Shown one piece after another: positions 1 through 7,622 of a stretch of DNA of 8,940 nucleotides (positions are counted from its first letter, which is position 1; each line of letters opens with the position of its first letter). The notes under the pieces were generated by a model. It saw only the letters and a list, made by a program, of their open reading frames with translations. It searched no databases and had not been told where the DNA came from. The translations under genes and the position numbers were made by a program. The stretch covers positions 11,091 to 20,030 of the forward strand of contig PLUH01000245.1 in the NCBI GenBank assembly GCA_003164825.1, given 5' to 3'. The stretch comes from Hyphomicrobiales bacterium. Lineage in GTDB: Bacteria; Pseudomonadota; Alphaproteobacteria; Rhizobiales; Beijerinckiaceae.

Positions 1-45
1 CCGCTCAACCCCTGCGGGTGACGCGCGGGGGCAATCGCCAGAATT

Positions 46-136
46 CGTCATTGCGAGCGAAGCGAAGCAATCCAGAGATCGAATGGCTCCCTACGACCTC
101 TGGATTGCTTCGTCGCTGACGCTCCTCGCAATGACG
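46..136. repeat. Imperfect palindromic intergenic repeat (91 bp)
   Basis: The left arm (46-77) and the reverse complement of the right arm (98-136) share two exact blocks: CGTCATTGCGAG (46-57 against 125-136) and GAAGCAATCCAGAG (64-77 against 98-111). Between the blocks the left arm has 6 bases and the right arm 13, so the stem has an asymmetric internal bulge. The apical loop is the 20 bases 78-97. The 'CGTCATTGCGAGCGAAGCGAAGCAATCC' type of repeat is, from memory, a dispersed noncoding element common in Hyphomicrobiales genomes. No flanking target duplication or ORF is visible, so it is not an insertion sequence by itself. Confidence 0.8.
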
Positions 137-143
137 GCGCCAG

Positions 144-172
144 CGTGACAACGGGGTCGCGGCCAGCTATGT
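144..172 (+). promoter_or_regulatory. Candidate housekeeping-sigma promoter for the aldolase/dehydrogenase gene
   Basis: CGTGAC at 144-149 and CTATGT at 167-172 are separated by exactly 17 bases. Each hexamer matches the rhizobial RpoD pattern CTTGAC-N17-CTATAT in 5 of 6 positions. A transcript starting near 179 would have a leader of about 43 bases before the ATG at 222. It lies just downstream of the palindromic repeat. The assignment rests on pattern match only. Confidence 0.4.
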
Positions 173-208
173 CCGCTCGCCTCGCCGGCTATATCGCACC
201 CCTAAATT

Positions 209-212
209 GGAG
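209..212 (+). promoter_or_regulatory. Ribosome binding site choosing the ATG at 222
   Basis: GGAG sits 9 bases before the ATG at 222. The same frame is open from a TTG at 207, but that TTG overlaps this Shine-Dalgarno sequence and has no comparable one of its own. The ATG is therefore the better start. Confidence 0.6.
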
Positions 213-221
213 CTATCCCCG

Positions 222-2270
222 ATGAAATCGCGTTGGTCGGATTCGGAGTTTCGATCCGTCGTCGACGGCTATGTGAGATCCGGCCTGAACCTCGATCTGG
301 CGACCCGTGTCTATACGACCCGCCTCCTTGGCGGCGATCCGCAACTGGTTCTGCATGGCGGCGGCAATACGTCGGTCAAGACGGTCACGACCGACGCGGA
401 CGGCAGCGAGGTCGCAGTTATCTGCGTCAAGGGCAGCGGCTGGGACATGGGCGCGATCGAGCCGCCCGGCCTGCCGGCGGTGCGATTGAAAGAACTCGCC
501 GCGCTCGCCCGCTTCGACACGCTGTCGGACGTCGAGATGGTGCGCCAGCAACGCCGCCTGTTGATGGATCCTTCCGCGCCCAACCCGTCGGTCGAAGCGA
601 TCCTGCATGCGCTGATCCCAGCCAAGCACGTCGATCACACCCATGCCAACGCCATCGTCGCGCTGACCAACCAGCCGGTCGGCGAGGCGTTGGTCGCCGA
701 GGTCTTCCCCGACAGCATCGTCGTTCCCTATGTGATGCCCGGCTTCGACCTGGCCAAGGCCTGCGCCAAGGCGCTCGCGGCGGCGCCCGGCGCGACCAGC
801 ATGATCCTGATGAAGCATGGGATCTTCACCTGGTCCGACGACCCGCGGGAGAGCTACGAGGCGATGATCGAACTCGTCGATCGCGCCGAGCGCCGGCTCA
901 TGAAGGGGCGGCCGCGGCCGTTCACCCAGGCGCCGCAACCGCAGAGCCTCGCCTCGCCCGCCGATATCATGCCGCTCCTGCGCGGCCGCCTGGCGCAGCC
1001 GACCGGAGTCGAAGGCCGCCCGAAGCGGATGATCCTGACCTTCCGCACCAGTCCCGCGATCCTCGATTTCTGCAACGCCGAGAACGCGGCCGATCTTGCC
1101 TCGCGCGGCAATGCGACGCCGGACCATGTGCTCCATATCAAGCGCAAGGCCGTCGCCTTGCCCGCGCCCGAGGCCGGCAAGCTTGACGCTTTCGCCGCCA
1201 AGCTCGACTCGGCGCTCGCCGAATATGTGGCCGACTACCGCGCCTATTTCGAACGCAACAACGCCCGCGTCGGCGGCGATCGGATCATGCTCGATCCGCT
1301 GCCGCGGGTGTTCTACGTCGCCGGCCTCGGGATCTTTGGCGCCGGCGGCTCGGCGAAGGCGGCGAAGATCTCCGCCGACATCGCCGAGGCGACCGTCGAG
1401 GTGAAGGCCAAAGCGGAAGGCGTGCACGGCTGGGTTCCGCTGCCGGAAGCGGAGATGTTCGACGTTGAATATTGGTCGCTGGAACAGGCGAAGCTGGCCA
1501 AGCAGGTCGAGAAGCCGCTCTCCGGGCAGATCGCTGTGGTGACCGGCGGCGCGAGCGGTCTTGGGTTCGCGGTCGCCAAGGCGCTGCGCGACGAGGGGGC
1601 GGAAGTCGCGGTCCTCGATATCGCAGCCGACGCGGTCGCCAAGGCGGCGAAGTCGATCGGCGCGCTCGGCCTTGGCTGCGACGTTACTGACGCTTCTGCG
1701 GTCGATCGGGCGGTGGCGGAAGTGGTCAAAGCCTTCGGCGGCGTCGACATCCTCATTTCCAACGCCGGAGCGGCGATCCAGGGCTCGCTCGTGACGGTCT
1801 CCGACGAGGCGTTCGAGAAGGCCTTCGCGGTCAATTTCTGGGCCCATCACTATGTGGCGCGGGCCGCGGTCCGGGTGATGGAGTCACAGAAGACCGGCGG
1901 GGCGCTGGTCTTCAACGTGTCCAAACAGGCGGTCAATCCAGGGCCGGATTTCGGGCCCTACGGCACATCGAAGGCGGCGCTGATGGCGCTCATGCGGCAA
2001 TATGCAATCGAGCACGGCGCCTCCGGGATCACCTCCAACGCGGTCAACGCCGACCGGATCCGCACCGGGCTGATGACTGACGAGATGGTTGCGGAACGCA
2101 GCAAGGCGCGCGGGGTTACTCCGGACGCCTATATGCGAGGCAACCTGTTGAAACGCGAGGTGCTGGCGAGCGACGTGGCTGCCGCATTCGTCCATCTGGT
2201 CAAGGCCCGGGCGAGCACCGGGGCGGTCGTGACCGTCGACGGCGGCAACGTCGCCGCTATGCTGCGGTGA
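222..2270 (+). CDS. Bifunctional class II aldolase/short-chain dehydrogenase (RhaD-like fusion)
   Basis: This is a two-domain cytosolic enzyme of 682 residues. The N-terminal half (about 15-255) is a class II aldolase/adducin domain. It has GGNTSVK near 47-53, KGSGWDMG near 70-77, the metal-binding DHTHAN (His139 and His141) and a further likely zinc ligand, His199, in MKHG. The C-terminal half (about 432-682) is a short-chain dehydrogenase. It has the NAD(P) motif TGGASGLG at 441-448, Asp466 at the end of beta-2 (favouring NAD), SNAG near 513-516, Asn538, Ser567, and Tyr580 with Lys584 in YGTSK, so the catalytic set is intact. The architecture and length match the rhizobial rhamnulose-phosphate aldolase/lactaldehyde dehydrogenase family, in which the aldolase cleaves a ketose phosphate and the dehydrogenase oxidises the aldehyde. 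No rhamnose transporter or kinase lies beside it, so the actual sugar substrate is uncertain. It appears to be transcribed alone. Confidence 0.9.
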   Translation: MKSRWSDSEFRSVVDGYVRSGLNLDLATRVYTTRLLGGDPQLVLHGGGNTSVKTVTTDADGSEVAVICVKGSGWDMGAIEPPGLPAVRLKELAALARFDTLSDVEMVRQQRRLLMDPSAPNPSVEAILHALIPAKHVDHTHANAIVALTNQPVGEALVAEVFPDSIVVPYVMPGFDLAKACAKALAAAPGATSMILMKHGIFTWSDDPRESYEAMIELVDRAERRLMKGRPRPFTQAPQPQSLASPADIMPLLRGRLAQPTGVEGRPKRMILTFRTSPAILDFCNAENAADLASRGNATPDHVLHIKRKAVALPAPEAGKLDAFAAKLDSALAEYVADYRAYFERNNARVGGDRIMLDPLPRVFYVAGLGIFGAGGSAKAAKISADIAEATVEVKAKAEGVHGWVPLPEAEMFDVEYWSLEQAKLAKQVEKPLSGQIAVVTGGASGLGFAVAKALRDEGAEVAVLDIAADAVAKAAKSIGALGLGCDVTDASAVDRAVAEVVKAFGGVDILISNAGAAIQGSLVTVSDEAFEKAFAVNFWAHHYVARAAVRVMESQKTGGALVFNVSKQAVNPGPDFGPYGTSKAALMALMRQYAIEHGASGITSNAVNADRIRTGLMTDEMVAERSKARGVTPDAYMRGNLLKREVLASDVAAAFVHLVKARASTGAVVTVDGGNVAAMLR

Positions 2271-2342
2271 GCGTCGGGAGGCCGGGCGATCAACATCACG
2301 TGATCCGGGTGGGCCGAGATGTCGCCCGCCTCGCGCCGCGTC

Positions 2343-2370
2343 TTGCGCCCAACTGCGGCGGTGCTACACT
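2343..2370 (+). promoter_or_regulatory. Candidate promoter for the small exported protein gene
   Basis: TTGCGC at 2343-2348 and TACACT at 2365-2370 are 16 bases apart, each matching the sigma-70 consensus at 4 of 6 positions. The start would fall near 2377, about 27 bases before the ATG at 2404. It lies in the 133-base gap after the aldolase gene. With the strong terminator downstream it would make the small gene an independent unit. Confidence 0.35.
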
Positions 2371-2403
2371 CTCCGAATCTGGCGGGCCGGAACGGAGGAC
2401 ATC

Positions 2404-2619
2404 ATGCGCTCCACACTCGTTAAACTGGTCTTGGGTTGCGGATTGGCGGCGGCGTTCGCGGCGCCCACGTTGGCGTGCGAGTTCTATAAGCAGACGGTGA
2501 AGACCGATGATACGGTCGCTCAGTCGCAGCAGGCGACGCCTGATTCCACCCAGACGGTGACCCCCGATACGCCTCAGACGGCGGAATCCCAGCCGGCGCC
2601 GAACGCCGGTTCGAACTGA
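2404..2619 (+). CDS. Small exported Thr/Gln-rich protein of unknown function
   Basis: A 71-residue product whose start is set by GGAGG at 2394-2398, five bases before the ATG. Residues 1-24 form a signal peptide: a basic start (Arg2, Lys7), a hydrophobic core of Leu, Val and Ala, then APTLA followed by Cys25. Cleavage after Ala24 by signal peptidase I fits. TLAC is only a poor lipobox, so lipidation of Cys25 is possible but not supported. The mature part of about 47 residues is low in complexity and rich in Thr, Gln, Pro, Asp and Ser, with the segment QTV followed by D and T repeated; at DNA level CAGACGGTGA occurs at both 2491 and 2551. It is probably disordered in the periplasm. I do not recognise a named family. 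Its own promoter, ribosome site and terminator argue that it is a real gene. Confidence 0.75.
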   Translation: MRSTLVKLVLGCGLAAAFAAPTLACEFYKQTVKTDDTVAQSQQATPDSTQTVTPDTPQTAESQPAPNAGSN

Positions 2620-2633
2620 TAAAGCGTTAGCGG

Positions 2634-2675
2634 CGCGGTCGATGACCGCGTCCGGTGCGATTGTAAGTGCAATCG
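2634..2675 (+). other. Two tandem hairpins in the 3' untranslated region
   Basis: CGCGGTC (2634-2640) pairs perfectly with GACCGCG (2644-2650) over a 3-base loop. CGATTG (2658-2663) pairs perfectly with CAATCG (2670-2675) over a 6-base loop. They stand in line between the stop codon of the small exported protein and its terminator hairpin, giving a three-stem structured 3' end. A stable 3' UTR or a 3'-derived small RNA would look like this. Nothing here identifies a known RNA family. Confidence 0.45.
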
Positions 2676-2678
2676 ATA

Positions 2679-2707
2679 GGGCGTCCTGACAGACGCCCCA
2701 TTTTTTT
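2679..2707 (+). terminator. Intrinsic terminator
   Basis: GGGCGTC (2679-2685) pairs with GACGCCC (2692-2698) across the loop CTGACA, followed after CA by seven consecutive T (2701-2707). It terminates the small exported protein transcript. The reverse strand has no T tract after the stem, so it should not terminate the converging isomerase gene. Confidence 0.9.
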
Positions 2708-2715
2708 GTCGTACT

Positions 2716-3537
2716 TCAGGCGCCCGCCACGGGTCTGAAATCCGCCGGCCGCTTCTCGAGAAAAGCGCGGACGCCTTCGACATATTCGTCCCTCGCCCCG
2801 GCCTCGCGCTGAAAATCGCGCTCAAGGTCGAGTTGGGCGTCTAGGCTGGCGCCGGCTGAGGCCGCAAGCGCGCGCTTGATGAGGCCGTACGTATGCGTCG
2901 GGCCCGCCGCGAGGCGCTCGGCGATCGTGCGCGCTTCCCCCATCAGGTCCTCATCGTCGACGGCGCGATAGATCATCCCCCAGGCTGCGGCTTGTTCCGC
3001 GCCAATCGGATCAGCGAGCATCATCAGCGCACGCGCGCGCGCCTCGCCGACCAGGCGCGGCAGAATAAAGGTGCCGCCCGCGTCGGGAATGAGGCCGATG
3101 CGCGCGAACGCCTGCAGGAATTGAGCCGACTTGGCCGCAAGCACGATGTCGCAGGCGAGGGCGAGATTGGCCCCGGCCCCCGCCGCCGGGCCGTTGACCG
3201 CGCACACGATCGGCTTCGGAAGACTGCGAAGCGCCCGCACCAGCGGATTGAGGCCCTTGTCCAGCGCCTGGCCGAGATCGGGTCGCGCGCTGCCCGGACC
3301 GAGCGCCCGGTCGGCGAGGTCCGCCCCGGCGCAGAACCCTCTGCCGGCGCCGGTGATGAGAACCGCCCGGCACGCGGAATCCGCCGCCGCCCGCTGAGCC
3401 GCCGCCAGCAACGCCTGGATGAGCGCGATATTCATGGCGTTCAGGCGCTCGGGCCGGTTCAGGGTCAGCGTCAGCACGCCGGCCTCGAGCTTATCCAAAA
3501 GGACCGGTTGAGACGAAACGTCAGCCCCTGCCGTCAC
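2716..3537 (-). CDS. paaG: 2-(1,2-epoxy-1,2-dihydrophenyl)acetyl-CoA isomerase
   Basis: A crotonase-fold enzyme of 273 residues. In aerobic phenylacetate degradation PaaG isomerises ring-1,2-epoxyphenylacetyl-CoA to the oxepin-CoA. The features I recall from E. coli PaaG are all present: LNRPERLN near 26-33, GRGFCAGADL near 65-74, PDLG near 86-89, NPLVR near 97-101, AVNGPAAGAGANLAL near 113-127 (oxyanion hole), GLIPDAGGT near 148-156 with the probable acid/base Asp152, AEQAAAWGMI near 180-189 and a C-terminal LDLERDFQREAG. Asp rather than Glu at the catalytic positions fits an isomerase more than a hydratase. The start is GTG at 3537, with GGGAG on the minus strand seven bases upstream. It is transcribed divergently from the thiolase gene. 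A broader enoyl-CoA hydratase/isomerase role is the main alternative. Confidence 0.85.
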   Translation of the reverse strand: MTAGADVSSQPVLLDKLEAGVLTLTLNRPERLNAMNIALIQALLAAAQRAAADSACRAVLITGAGRGFCAGADLADRALGPGSARPDLGQALDKGLNPLVRALRSLPKPIVCAVNGPAAGAGANLALACDIVLAAKSAQFLQAFARIGLIPDAGGTFILPRLVGEARARALMMLADPIGAEQAAAWGMIYRAVDDEDLMGEARTIAERLAAGPTHTYGLIKRALAASAGASLDAQLDLERDFQREAGARDEYVEGVRAFLEKRPADFRPVAGA

Positions 3538-3583
3538 GGGCGTTCTCCCTTGAAATTCGCCGGTCGCCGTGGCGCGGCGCGAA

Positions 3584-3598
3584 CGTCTATACTAGACG
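3584..3598. promoter_or_regulatory. Perfect inverted repeat, candidate operator in the divergent control region
   Basis: CGTCTA (3584-3589) and TAGACG (3593-3598) are exact inverted copies around TAC. The repeat covers a CTATAC -10-like element (3587-3592) for the rightward thiolase transcript. It lies a few bases from a perfect CTTGAC hexamer on the minus strand (3602-3607) facing paaG. The matching -35 for the rightward promoter and -10 for the leftward one are weak. A dimeric repressor such as a TetR- or GntR-type PaaR could bind here, but no regulator gene is in the window. Confidence 0.4.
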
Positions 3599-3617
3599 AC
3601 GGTCAAGGGAGGCGACA

Positions 3618-3709
3618 ATGGGAGCACGGGCTTTGACGGTCGGACGATCGATGGCGGCGGGCGCGTCCCGCCCCGTATCCGTACGCTCGAACCTGCGAGG
3701 TCTCGATCC

Positions 3710-3713
<4 letters not shown>
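3618..3713 (+). CDS. Possible leader peptide ORF overlapping the thiolase start
   Basis: A 31-codon ORF starts at ATG 3618, with a strong ribosome site (GGGAGG, 3607-3612) five bases upstream. Its TGA (3711-3713) overlaps the thiolase ATG (3710-3712) as ATGA, in a different frame. The product would be small and basic, with five Arg residues and no recognisable motif. The arrangement suggests a translationally coupled leader. It could equally be chance reading of a G+C-rich untranslated leader, because no homologue is known to me. Confidence 0.3.
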
Positions 3714-4915
<1,202 letters not shown>

Positions 4916-4940
4916 CCCTCGCGCCGGCTGGGGTGGACGA

Positions 4941-4969
4941 CTGGCGATTTCGCCGGCGCGATCCGATAT
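4941..4969 (+). promoter_or_regulatory. Weak promoter candidate upstream of the 133-residue protein gene
   Basis: CGATAT at 4964-4969 matches the rhizobial -10 (CTATAT) at 5 of 6 positions. At the correct 17-base spacing, CTGGCG (4941-4946) matches the -35 only 3 of 6. It lies in the 111-base gap after the thiolase gene, where no terminator is visible, so read-through from the thiolase is an alternative. Confidence 0.25.
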
Positions 4970-5026
4970 AGGCGTCAGAGGGCTCAACGGCTCGCATGAC
5001 GGGCCGAGGGAAAGGGAGGATGGTCG

Positions 5027-5428
5027 ATGGCCACGCCAAGTCACGCCGCATTGCGCAAGGTGACGCTGAACGCCGCGCGTTCGAAAGCATTCCCCGACGG
5101 GTCGATCCGGCACGGCTATGACTTCGTCGCTCCCCTGACCGCCGACGGCCATATCGACCTCGAAGCCTGGAAGCAGCATCGCGGCGAATGTTTTGCCCAT
5201 CGCTTCTGGGGCGACGAGCCGGCGATGCGCGGCCTCCTCATTCATCACGCGGGGGGCCGCGGCGGCTCGACCTGGGCCTTCGAATGGAAGGGGGGAACCA
5301 AGGACGAACAGGAGGAGGAAGGCTTCCGCTTCGGCGACCACCCCTTCAAGGTCGGCGAGTATGTGTCGGTGCGCGAGGAGGACGGCGAGCTTCTGACCTT
5401 CCGGGTGGTCAGCGTCGGCCAGCCGTAG
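5027..5428 (+). CDS. Uncharacterised 133-residue protein
   Basis: The start at ATG 5027 is supported by GGGAGG (5014-5019) seven bases upstream; codon use matches the neighbouring genes. The product is soluble, with no signal peptide or membrane segment. The N-terminus is mildly basic, followed by a middle region rich in His, Trp and Cys (WKQHRGECFAHRFWG, about 48-62), a glycine-rich turn (HHAGGRGGSTWAFEWKGG, about 73-90), an acidic run (DEQEEEGF, about 92-99), and a C-terminal part that reads like beta strands (VGEYVSVREEDGELLTFRVV). I recall similar small proteins in other Hyphomicrobiales but no named family or function. The clustered His and Cys could bind metal, which is inference. A 12-bp hairpin begins immediately after its stop codon. 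Confidence 0.7.
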   Translation: MATPSHAALRKVTLNAARSKAFPDGSIRHGYDFVAPLTADGHIDLEAWKQHRGECFAHRFWGDEPAMRGLLIHHAGGRGGSTWAFEWKGGTKDEQEEEGFRFGDHPFKVGEYVSVREEDGELLTFRVVSVGQP

Positions 5429-5455
5429 CCCTTCTCCCGCTTTGCGGGAGAAGGG
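5429..5455. repeat. 12-bp perfect hairpin, probable dispersed repeat
   Basis: CCCTTCTCCCGC (5429-5440) pairs with all 12 bases of GCGGGAGAAGGG (5444-5455) over the loop TTT, starting one base after the TAG of the 133-residue protein gene. No T tract follows, so it is not a classical intrinsic terminator, though it may protect or weakly terminate the transcript. This 'CTTCTCCCGC...GCGGGAGAAG' hairpin is one I recall as repeated between genes in many alphaproteobacteria. Confidence 0.7.
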
Positions 5456-5509
5456 AGTAGCCATGCCGCCCGTGTCCGCCTAGTCTTCGCGGATTCCAAG
5501 GAAACCCCC

Positions 5510-6928
5510 GTGTCTCAACTCTCCGTCCGCAAGCGCGAAGGCCGTCTCTCGAGCGAAACGGTCGCCGCGCTCAATTCCGATCTCGCCGCCCGCTTTGGCA
5601 ACCGGTTCACCGCCTCCGAGGCGATCCGCAAGGCGCACGGGCACACGCTGACCTGGCTCGAGAACGAGCCGCCCGACGCGGTGGTGTTCGCCGAGTCCAG
5701 GGACGACGTGATCGACCTCGTCAAGCTCTGCGCCCGGCACGACGCGCCGGTCGTTCCGTTCGGCGTCGGCACGTCGCTCGAGGGCCATGTCAACGCGCCG
5801 CACGGCGGCGTGTCGCTCGACTTAACCCGCATGAATGCCGTGACCGCTGTCAACGCCGACGATCTCGACTGCGTCGTCGAACCCGGCGTCACCCGCAAGC
5901 AGCTCAACGAGCACCTGCGCGACAGCGGCCTCTTCTTCCCGATCGATCCGGGCGCCGACGCCTCGCTCGGCGGCATGGCCGCGACCCGCGCTTCGGGCAC
6001 CAACGCGGTGCGCTACGGCACGATGAAAGACGTGGTGCTGTCGCTTGGGGTCGTCGTCGCCGACGGATCGTTCCTGCGCACCGGGACACGGGCGAAAAAG
6101 TCCTCGGCCGGCTACGACCTCACCCATCTCTTCATCGGCTCCGAAGGCACGCTCGGCGCGATCGTCGAGATTACGCTCCGGCTCTCCGGCATCCCCGAGG
6201 CGATCGCAGCCGGCACATGCTCGTTTCCCGACGTGCGCTCGGCCTGCGAGACCACGATCGAGACCATCCAGTCGGGCCTGCCTATCGCCCGTGTCGAGCT
6301 TGTCGATGCGCTGTCGGTACGCGCGTTCAACACCTACTCCAAGCTCGCGCTGCCCGAGCAGCCGATGCTCATGGTCGAGTTCCACGGCACCGAGGCCAGC
6401 GTCGCCGAACAGGCGCGCCGCTTCGGCGAGATCGCCGCCGGCCACGGCGCCGGCCCGTTCGCTTCCGCGACCCGGCCCGAGGAGCGCAGCAAACTCTGGC
6501 AGGCGCGTCACGACACCTATTGGGCGCAAATGACCCTGAGGCCAGGCGCTCGCCCGTTCGCCACCGACGCCTGCGTGCCGATCTCTCGCCTTGCCGATTG
6601 CGTCGACGAGACGCTTGCTGACATCGAGCGAAGCGGCCTCGTCGCGCCGATCGTCGGCCACGTCGGCGACGGCAATTTCCATGTGAGCCCGCTCATCGAT
6701 ATGGAGAACCCGGCCGAGATCGACGCGGCGGAAGGCTTCACCGCCCGCCTCGCCCACCGCGCCATCGCCATGGGCGGCACCTGCACCGGCGAGCACGGCG
6801 TCGGTCAGAAAAAGCGCGCCTATATGGACGAGGAGCACGGCGCGATCGCGCTTGACCTCATGCGCCGGGTCAAGGCGTCGTTCGATCCCACGAACCTGTT
6901 CAATCCGGGCAAGGTGTTCTACGCGTGA
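5510..6928 (+). CDS. FAD-binding oxidase, D-lactate dehydrogenase (cytochrome) type
   Basis: A flavoenzyme of 472 residues in the GlcD/Dld family, which oxidises D-2-hydroxy acids to 2-oxo acids and passes electrons to cytochrome c or quinone. The N-terminal FAD-binding domain (about 54-195) has PFGVGTSLEGH at 83-93, EPGVTRKQLN near 124-133, DPGADASLGGM near 146-156, and GTNAVRYGTM near 163-172. The C-terminal FAD-oxidase domain (about 225-470) has the family signature HVGDGNFH at 384-391, whose histidines bind metal or substrate, then TGEHGVGQKK near 426-435 and DPTNLFNPGK near 459-468. There is no signal peptide. D-lactate is the likeliest substrate by resemblance to the LDHD group, but glycolate or D-2-hydroxyglutarate cannot be excluded; no GlcE/GlcF subunits are next to it. 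The start is GTG 5510, supported by AAGGA (5498-5502). Confidence 0.88.
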   Translation: MSQLSVRKREGRLSSETVAALNSDLAARFGNRFTASEAIRKAHGHTLTWLENEPPDAVVFAESRDDVIDLVKLCARHDAPVVPFGVGTSLEGHVNAPHGGVSLDLTRMNAVTAVNADDLDCVVEPGVTRKQLNEHLRDSGLFFPIDPGADASLGGMAATRASGTNAVRYGTMKDVVLSLGVVVADGSFLRTGTRAKKSSAGYDLTHLFIGSEGTLGAIVEITLRLSGIPEAIAAGTCSFPDVRSACETTIETIQSGLPIARVELVDALSVRAFNTYSKLALPEQPMLMVEFHGTEASVAEQARRFGEIAAGHGAGPFASATRPEERSKLWQARHDTYWAQMTLRPGARPFATDACVPISRLADCVDETLADIERSGLVAPIVGHVGDGNFHVSPLIDMENPAEIDAAEGFTARLAHRAIAMGGTCTGEHGVGQKKRAYMDEEHGAIALDLMRRVKASFDPTNLFNPGKVFYA

Positions 6929-7004
6929 CGGGCTTTGCCCGCTTTGATGAGGACAAGTTCCTTCTGACGCGTCTCGAAGCGAGGCTCGGCCGGGACGTTG
7001 ATGA

Positions 7005-7009
7005 GGAGG
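7005..7009 (+). promoter_or_regulatory. Ribosome binding site for the 193-residue protein gene
   Basis: GGAGG lies three bases before ATG 7013 and six before GTG 7016. It falls inside the frame if translation began at TTG 6998 or ATG 7001, which argues against those longer starts. The short spacing leaves ATG 7013 and GTG 7016 as competing starts that differ by one residue. Confidence 0.5.
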
Positions 7010-7012
7010 CAA

Positions 7013-7594
7013 ATGGTGAAGATCGCCGTTCTGGCGTGGGGATCGCTGGTGTGGGATCCGCGCGAACTTAAGACCGCCGCCAAATTCGCGCCGAATGGCC
7101 CGCTGCTGCCGATCGAGTTCTGCCGGGTCTCGAAAGACGGACGCCTCACGCTGGCGATCGACGAGACCTTTGGCGATGTCTGCACGGCCTATTCCGCTCC
7201 CAGCGCGTTTGCCGATCGCGACGCGGCGATTGAGAACCTGCGCCAGCGGGAAGGGACCATCGCGTCGGAGATTGGTTTTGTCGAACCCGCTTCCGGCAGG
7301 CAAAGCGACGTCGCGATGGAGCGCCATCCGCAGGCCGTGGCGACAATCGCCGCCTGGGCGGAGGCGAGCGGCTACGACGCTGCCATCTGGACCGCGCTCG
7401 CGAGCAACTTCAGTGAACACGGCAAAGGCGGCGAGCCGTTCTCCGTCACCGCGGCGATCCGGTATCTCGAAGGGCTGAACGCAAAGGACCCCGCCGCGTT
7501 CAGGCGCGCGTGGGATTATATCAAGAAGGCGCCGGCCGAAGTCGAGACGCCGGTGCGCGACGCAGTCGCGAAACATTGGCCTCAAGCGACCTGA
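7013..7594 (+). CDS. Uncharacterised protein, possibly gamma-glutamylcyclotransferase-like
   Basis: A soluble protein of 193 residues from ATG 7013; the frame is open to TTG 6998 but the ribosome site favours 7013. The N-terminus VKIAVLAWGSLVWDP has a beta strand followed by Gly-Ser, recalling the YGSL substrate-binding loop of gamma-glutamylcyclotransferase/AIG2-like proteins. It is followed by PLLPIEFCRVSKDGRLTLAID (written here as the region about 31-50), typical of a second strand pair. A later IWTALASNF segment (about 123-131) and a helical C-terminus complete it. I recall related stand-alone bacterial proteins with 'AWGSL' but no experimental function. The cyclotransferase link is a weak inference from one motif, and the catalytic Glu cannot be assigned. 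It follows the D-lactate-type oxidase by 84 bases without a terminator, so the two may be co-transcribed, and converges on the broken nucleosidase-like gene 28 bases downstream. Confidence 0.65.
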   Translation: MVKIAVLAWGSLVWDPRELKTAAKFAPNGPLLPIEFCRVSKDGRLTLAIDETFGDVCTAYSAPSAFADRDAAIENLRQREGTIASEIGFVEPASGRQSDVAMERHPQAVATIAAWAEASGYDAAIWTALASNFSEHGKGGEPFSVTAAIRYLEGLNAKDPAAFRRAWDYIKKAPAEVETPVRDAVAKHWPQAT

Positions 7595-7622
7595 TCACTC
7601 GCCGCTACGCAAAATCCGTGCT

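Noticed and set aside
213..1850. A 545-codon open frame on the minus strand.
   Set aside because: It lies antisense to the aldolase/dehydrogenase gene, has an Arg/Asp/His-rich composition typical of a shadow frame in high-G+C DNA, and shows no motif.
2295..2304. ATCACGTGAT, a perfect 10-bp palindrome 25 bases after the aldolase/dehydrogenase stop.
   Set aside because: It is too short and lacks a loop and T tract for a terminator. A single 10-bp palindrome is expected by chance at this scale and is not near a promoter element.
6929..6941. CGGGC-TTT-GCCCG hairpin directly after the oxidase stop.
   Set aside because: It has only five base pairs and no clear T tract, too weak to call a terminator.
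5822..7585. A 587-codon minus-strand open frame.
   Set aside because: It is antisense to both the oxidase and the 193-residue gene, with shadow-frame composition and no recognisable domain.
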